Shown: positions 17,311-22,319 of the stretch, in pieces
How positions within the stretch are numbered: position 1 is the stretch's first letter
Layout: each line of letters opens with the position of its first letter
DNA from: Pleurobrachia bachei
Taxonomy: Eukaryota; Ctenophora; Tentaculata; Cydippida; Pleurobrachiidae
Length of the DNA stretch: 22,319 nucleotides
Assembly (NCBI GenBank): GCA_000695325.1
Contig: AVPN01000604.1
Coordinates: 21,037-43,355, forward strand
Reading direction: 5' to 3'
The notes under the pieces: model-generated
Databases searched by the model: none
What the model saw: the letters and a program-made list of their open reading frames with translations, nothing else
What the model was told of the DNA's origin: nothing
Made by a program: the position numbers and the translations under genes

Positions 17311-17624
17311 AACGTCATGTCTCTGCAATGGTCTACCCAGTGGCCCTCTTCGACTCTGTTCGGATCGACTGCGCTATGTAAGTGTACTCCGTCACGCGCG
17401 CGCAATGTTCGAAAGATAAAACCATCCCATTTCGGCAGTTACCTGGACAGAAACGTAAACCTTTTTCCCACGGTTTTGCTAAGCGCTGACAAGCGCTAAT
17501 TTGCCCGAAACTATTCTGAACAACATCCAAAATTTTCCAGGTTTTCCAAAGGAATCCTCTCCTCTATTTCCCTCGGCCGCATACCCGAAGGGGTTTGTGG
17601 CCCTGCTCGATCTGGTCACTGCTA
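17311..17624 (+). repeat. Direct duplication, copy 2
   Basis: Copy of 15883-16198. It has the 3' part of exon 35 without its acceptor, the intron, and the start of the exon that continues correctly at 17541. Both copies carry an inverted repeat around AGCGCTGACAAGCGCT (16052-16071 in copy 1, with one mismatch in copy 2). Confidence 0.9.
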
Positions 17625-17746
17625 CTTACACCACTCCTTCGACCTATCCACTTCTGTCTCCTGTTCCCCTGGTTTTGCGTTCCAGAGTCTGAGCTTCACA
17701 GCGGACGGACAGATAGCTAGTCCATGGGAATGCTGTGCTGTTGGAG
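17541..17746 (+). CDS. Exon 36: last di-Cys module
   Basis: Acceptor ATTTTCCAG, donor GTGAGA. Phase fits exon 35 (15803-15949). It reads GVCGPARSGHC, then VSCSPGFAFQ, 22 residues and WECC. It is the full version of the exon that is cut short at 16115-16198. Confidence 0.7.
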
Positions 17747-17911
17747 GTGAGAAAACTCGGTGTTATAACTAGCCTCATTTGATTGCTCCGATTACCTGTC
17801 TGATGGCACCAGCCCGATATGTGCTCACTCTTTGAGAATCAAAACGGGTTCTGGTCCCGCATAGACAGGGCATTTGCCCATCCCACTTTAACACCTATTC
17901 TCCCTCTACAG

Positions 17912-20900
17912 GTCACGAACTGATAGAATCAACCACAGTTGATGGGATGAACACAGCTGACTGCGTCGCAGGGTACATGAGTGCACTGAGAGTGGACACT
18001 TCACAGTCAGATGTAAAAATGGAGGCCTGTACACAGGTGGGGTTTCTTTCATATGGAAGGCTCCTTCTAACCCTCCTTGGAGGAGATGAGGAGGAAGAGA
18101 AAGAGGAAAAGAAGGACAAAAAGAAAGACAAAAAGAAGGACAAAAAGAAAGACAAAAAGAAAGACAAAAAGAAAGATAAGAAGAAGAAAAACAAGGACAA
18201 TGAGGAAAATGAGAAGGTTGAACCGAAGGGATGTTTCTTAAAGGGGAGAGCACTTGTCGGGGGAGATATTGGCCAAGTACGATCTATCCTTTCTCTTGAT
18301 TCCTGTTCGAAGGCTTGTTGTAAACATCACGAGTGCACAGCCTTTACCTACATCAAATCGGAAACGCAATGTTTGTTGAAGAACGAGAAGGCTATTATTG
18401 GTCGAAAACCTGCCCCAGACTGCGTTACATCATGGCTCAAGAGTTGTGGGAAATACGATAGAGAGAACAGGGGATCTCCCTCAGCTGGTAAAAAGAAGAA
18501 ATCTTCCAAGAAGGGCGATAAAAAGAAGCCCAAGTCTTCGAAGAAGAAAGAGAAGAAACAGGTTAAATCTTCCAAAAAGGCTGAGAAAAAAGGAAAAAAG
18601 AAGCCCAAATCGAAGAAGAAGAAAAAGAAGAAGCAGGTTAAATCTTCCGAAGAGTCCGAATGTTCGAAGAAGAAGTGCGAGAAAGCTGTGAAATCTTCCA
18701 AAAAGGCTGAGAAAAAAGGAAAGAAGAAGCCCAAATCGAAGAAGAAGAAAGAGAAAAAGCAGGTTAAAGCTTCCGAAAAGTCCGAATGTTCGAAAAAGAA
18801 GTGCGAGAAAACTGTGAAATCTTCTGAAAAGGCCGAGAAAAAAGGAAAGAAGGAGCCCAAATCTTCGAAGAAGAAAAAGAAGAAACAGGTTCAATCTTCC
18901 AAAAAGGCTGAGAAAAAAGGAAAGAAGAAGCCCAAATCGAAGAAGAAGAAAGAGAAGAAGCAGGTTAAATCTTCCGACAAGTCCAAATGTTCGAAAAAGA
19001 AGTGCGAGAAAACTGTGAAATCTTCCAAAAAGGCTGAGAAAAAAGGAAAAAAGAAGCCCAAATCGAAGAAGAAGAAAGAGAAAAAGCAGGTTAAAGCTTC
19101 CGAAAAGTCCGAATGTTCGAAAAAGAAGTGCGAGAAAACTGTGAAATCTTCCAAAAAGGCTGAGAAAAAAGGAAAAAAGAAGCCCAAATCGAAGAAGAAG
19201 AAAGAGAAGAAGCAGGTTAAATCTTCCGAAGAGTCCGAATGTTCGAAGAAGAAGAAGTGCGAGAAAGCTGTGAAATCTTCTGATAAGGCTGAGAAAAAAG
19301 GAAAAAAGAAGCCCAAATCGAAGAAGAAGAAAGAGAAGAAGCAGGTTAAATCTTCCGAAGAGTCCGAATGTTCGAAGAAGAAGTCCGAGATAGCTGTGAA
19401 ATCTTCTGATAAGGCCGAGAAAAAAAGAAAGAAGAAGACCAAATCTTCGAAAGAAACAGGTTAAATCTTCCAAAAAGGCTGAGAAAAAAGGAAAAAAGAA
19501 GTCCAAAGTTTTGAAGATGGGTGGCAAACAGAAATCCAAATCATCACATCCCCAAAAGAAAACATGTGTTTATTTCGGTGGAGTATTCCCGGATGGAACC
19601 CTTGCTCGATTCTCTACGGATAACGCCATGGCATGCACTGAAATCTGTCATCAGACCGAGGGATGCGTTACAAGTTCATTTGTCTCGTCAGAAAGGGACT
19701 GTTTCCTCAAGGGACCCTCCCACGGATCATTCGTCAAGACCTCCTGGGCGGTGGATAACAGAGTTATTTCGTACAGTGTCAAGGAGGGCTGTGTTGGTGA
19801 TTCTTACGGATTCCGGGACCGTAAAGTAGGACCGGACGGAAAACTAGTTGAGCCTTGTTTCTACAAAGGGTCTGTGTTTGATGGTACTGAGGTAGCTGAG
19901 CCTACCCAGACTAGCCTAGCAGCGTGTCTAGAAATGTGTAGACAGCATGAGAGGTGTAGTGTTGGTAACTTCATCAGCGGAACCTGTACCCTGTTTGACA
20001 ATGCCCATAAACCTCTCAAGGACGGGAATGGTGATAGTGACGCCTCCTTCGATCTCATCGGACCATGCTTTGACAGCCTCGTAGTTGATATATCATCCCT
20101 ACAGAAAAGGGTTGAGAAAAGAAGTGAACTGATCACGAAGCCGATGAAACCATGTGTTCACAAGGGAGCCTTGATACCAGGAGGGGATAGCAAGTTTGTC
20201 GAGACTCCCGACGCCACCACTTGTAAGGAAGTATGTCTGGAAAACTCAGAATGTGTTGCAGCTACCTTTATGGCAAAAACAAAGGCAACGATGTATTTTG
20301 TACGTCCAGTGGCTGGTCGGAGTTTCTGACTTACCCGGATCAAGAACGAGGTGACTTCATTTGAGTTCTCTGGAGATTGTTCTCATCCAAAACTTGAAGT
20401 ATCCACCAAGAAGCCCCCTAAAAAGACATCGAAAAAGAAGGCTGTGAAGAAGACACCCCCAAAGAATCCTAACAAGATAGCAGCAGATTTTAAGCAGAAG
20501 AGTCCTTGTTTTTACAAAGGTGCTTTGATACCCGGCGGTGATCTAGAGGAGGTAAAAACTAAGGATCTAGATCTTTGTGTGGAGATTTGCAAAAATACCC
20601 CCGCTTGTTTTGCTGCTACTCTCAATGGAGAATCGGAGACCTGCTACTTGAAGGGCAAAAACGTGGAACCCCTTACATTTGCGCCTTGGGGAGAAAGAAA
20701 CAAAGTCACGTCAATTTCATGGCTTGAAGAGTGTGGAAAGGTACGAAAAGAAAGAAACCGAACTTTCCACTTTCCTTTCTTTCCTTTCTTTAGAGCATTC
20801 TTCTTTGGACACCAACTTCCGAAAAAGGTGAACAACAAACCTGTGAAAAATACTAAGAAGGCGGAGAAAAAACCTGTGCGACTTCCGAAAAAGGTGGAGA

Positions 20901-22319
20901 ACAAACCTGTGAAACATCAGAAGAAGGTGGAGAACAAACCTGTAAAAAGTTCGAAAAAGGTGAACAACAAACCTGTGAAAAGTTCGAAGAAGGCAAACAA
21001 TAATCATGTGCAAAGACCGAAGAAGTTGAAGAAAAAACCTGTGCAACTTCCGAAAAAGGTGGAGAACATACCTGTGAAAAATACGAAGAAGGTGGAGAAC
21101 AAACCTGTAAAAAGTTCGAAAAAGGTGTCGAAAAAACCTATGAAGCATTCAAAGAAAGGAGGAAAAAAGATGTCAAAATCTTCAATGGAAAAGGCTAAGA
21201 AACCAGTGATATCTTCTAAAAAGGCTGGAAAGAAAGGAAACAAGAAACAGCTAAAATCGTCCAAGAAGGGAGGAGAAAAGAAGCTGAAATCTTCGAAGAA
21301 GAAAGGGAAGAAAACGGCTGGCAAAAAAGGAAAAAAGAAGCTGAAATCTTCAAAGAAGGGCAAGAAAAAGGCCGGCAAAAAAGGAAAGAAGAACAAGCTC
21401 CAATCGTCCAAGAAGGGAGGAGAAAAGAGGCTGAAATCTTCGAAGAAGAAGAAGGGGAAGAAAAAGGCCGGCAAAAAAGGAAAGAAGAATAAGCTCAAAT
21501 CATCCAAGAAGGGACGAAAAAAGAAACTCAAATCTTCGAAGAAGAAGGGGAAGAAACAAGGCTCCATTGCCGTGTCATCCTCCAATAAAGGAGAAGATAA
21601 TTGGAAATCCAAAATAGTGGTATCAATGATAAAAGAGTGTCGATACGAGAATACTGTTTTCAAGGGTACCCCGTTCAAGGAAGAAACTACTGCATCTGTT
21701 TCGGAGTGCCAGGGCAAGTGCATCAATACCCGGATTTGTAACTCGCTTACTTTTATACTGGATAGTAAGAAATGCCAGATGTTCAGTGTAGAGAACGCCC
21801 AACCCATCTCAACGGATATTAAGACTATTTCGGTAGATCTGAATTGCGATCCAAATATCCACAAGACCTTCTTGGAGCAATCTTCCAAAGAGGCTAAAGA
21901 AAAGAAACAGCTCAAATCGTCCAAAAAGGGAGGAAAAAAGAAAGTGAAATCTTGCTTCTTCCCCTTCTTTTTCCGTGGCAAAAAAGGAAAGAAGAACAAG
22001 CTCGAATCATCAAAGAAGGGCGGAAAAAAGAAGCTGAAATCCTCCACGAAAAAGGCTGGCAAGAAAGGAAAAAAGACGCTGAAATCTTCGAAGAAGCCCT
22101 TCTTTTTCCGGCCGTTTTTTCCTTTCTTCTTGTTTGAGCTTAGCAGTGAGAAGGGAGGAAAGAAGAAGCTGAAATCTTCTAAGAAGGGCAAGAAAAAGGC
22201 CGGCAAAAAAGAAAGGAGAACAGGCTCAAATCGTCCAAGAAGGGAGGAAAGAAGAAGCTGAAATCTTCCAAGAAGGGCAAGAAAAAGGCCGGCAAAAAAG
22301 GAAAGAAGAATAAGCTCAA
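17912..22319 (+). CDS. Exon 37: giant Lys-rich exon with six PAN domains (open at window end)
   Basis: Acceptor CCCTCTACAG, phase 1. Order: Cys-poor lead-in (GHELIESTTVDGMN); Lys/Asp repeat (18115-18186); PAN at 18232-18447 (LVGGDI); Lys/Ser/Cys 42-residue repeats (18480-19500); PAN domains at 19565-19792, 19856-20068, 20153-20380 and 20507-20734 (LIPGGD twice); Lys/Val/Pro repeats (20813-21150); Lys/Ser/Gly repeats (21150-21560); PAN at 21638-21847; more Lys repeats to the end. Three frame breaks occur: an 11-nt shortening of a repeat near 19449 (stop at 19462), a local break inside the fourth PAN with a stop at 20327, and a one-base loss near 22208. PAN reading frames stay open on both sides, so errors in repetitive sequence are likelier than decay. 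Three blocks read as non-reversed complement. Confidence 0.75.
18115..18186 (+). repeat. 12-nt coding repeat (Lys-Lys-Lys-Asp)
   Basis: About six copies of GACAAAAAGAAA, encoding DKKK units, directly before the first PAN of the last exon. Confidence 0.9.
18550..19500 (+). repeat. 126-nt coding repeat (42 residues, Lys/Ser/Cys)
   Basis: Repeats of the pattern KSSEESECSKKKCEKAVKSS followed by KKAEKKGKKKPKSKKKKEKK and QV. About seven copies are present, two lacking the Cys segment. Most copies carry C-x(4)-C between Lys runs. The coding strand is almost entirely purine. An 11-nt deletion in the last copy breaks the frame. Confidence 0.9.
20813..21150 (+). repeat. Lys/Val/Asn/Pro coding repeats
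   Basis: Imperfect units of 11-12 residues such as KKVENKPVKSSKK, repeated about ten times. They differ from the Ser/Gly type that follows and may be an older or independently expanded array. Confidence 0.85.
21150..22319 (+). repeat. Lys/Ser/Gly coding repeats
   Basis: Units such as KSSKKGKKKAGKKGKKNKL, repeated on both sides of the PAN domain at 21638-21847 and continuing to the window end. Two of the non-reversed complement blocks lie in this array. Confidence 0.85.

Larger units (their letters stand above)
285..22319 (+). other. Single giant gene: lectin-like / di-Cys / PAN / Lys-rich multidomain protein (partial at both ends)
   Basis: I chained 37 exons by hand using GT-AG sites, open frames and matching intron phase. 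Every junction agrees except across the assembly gap. In order the product carries a ricin-B-like segment, 11 di-Cys modules, 14 PAN/apple domains, an acidic region, a 205-residue PAN-A/PAN-B tandem repeat, a gap, a Lys-rich stretch, 11 more di-Cys modules, then Lys-rich arrays with 6 more PAN domains. Counting the partial domain at the gap, about 25 PAN domains are visible. No signal peptide or start codon and no final stop are in the window. The cysteine content and domain types indicate an extracellular or secreted protein. A binding or matrix role is inferred. Two adjacent genes cannot be fully excluded, because the gap at 10610-11491 and the frame breaks after 19449 interrupt the chain. 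Confidence 0.75.

Noticed and set aside
15883-17624. Direct repeats flanking 1.1 kb read as the ends of an LTR element
   Set aside because: The repeats contain the host gene's own exon and intron, lack TG...CA ends, and the interior has no element-like coding sequence.
20741-20792. Possible intron with GT start and pyrimidine tract ending TTTAG
   Set aside because: It is 52 nt, so removal would shift the frame, while the sequence is open without removal. The pyrimidine tract is better explained as the non-reversed complement of the Lys repeat.
8839-22206. Long minus-strand open frames rich in Phe and Leu
   Set aside because: They are mirror images of Lys/Glu-rich coding on the + strand (AAG/GAA read as CTT/TTC) and have no domain signal.

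Overview
The window is eukaryotic and almost certainly from an invertebrate animal. It holds many short GT-AG introns, cysteine-rich secreted-type domains (PAN/apple and a ricin-B-like lectin fold) and no bacterial gene organisation. I cannot name the species. An early-branching marine animal such as a sponge is a guess from the style of the gene, not a deduction.

The main result is that one + strand gene appears to fill the whole window. I could chain 37 exons from 285 to the right edge. Intron phases match at every junction, apart from the assembly gap at 10610-11491 and a few frame breaks in the 3' repeats. Both ends of the gene lie outside the window. About 14.2 kb of coding sequence is visible, roughly 4,700 residues.

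Layout: (1) 285-1008, a ricin-B/beta-trefoil-like lectin segment. (2) 1159-4457, eleven consecutive di-cysteine modules of a type I do not recognise. (3) 4631-8860, fourteen PAN/apple domains, including a 1,476-bp tandem duplication of five of them. (4) 8861-10609, an acidic stretch, then a 615-nt (205-residue) tandem repeat made of PAN-A, Lys linker, PAN-B and acidic linker, running into the gap. (5) 11492-11830, a Lys-rich stretch. (6) 11831-17746, eleven more di-cysteine modules, interrupted by a duplicated 316-bp segment and a 1.1-kb insert carrying a probable minus-strand exon. (7) 17912-22319, a very long Lys-rich exon with six more PAN domains, a 126-nt Lys/Ser/Cys repeat and other Lys repeats.

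The parts suggest a giant secreted, disulfide-rich, charge-patterned matrix protein. Lectin and PAN domains would bind sugars or proteins, di-Cys modules would form a rigid rod, and long acidic and basic blocks would allow self-assembly or mineral or polyanion binding. This function is inference.

The strangest signal is in the 3' Lys repeats. Three blocks (about 20763-20812, 21954-21975 and 22097-22146) read as the complement of the expected repeat WITHOUT reversal, in register and in frame, so that Lys becomes Phe and Gly becomes Pro. Ordinary inversion cannot produce this, so it is either a sequence-processing error or something very unusual.
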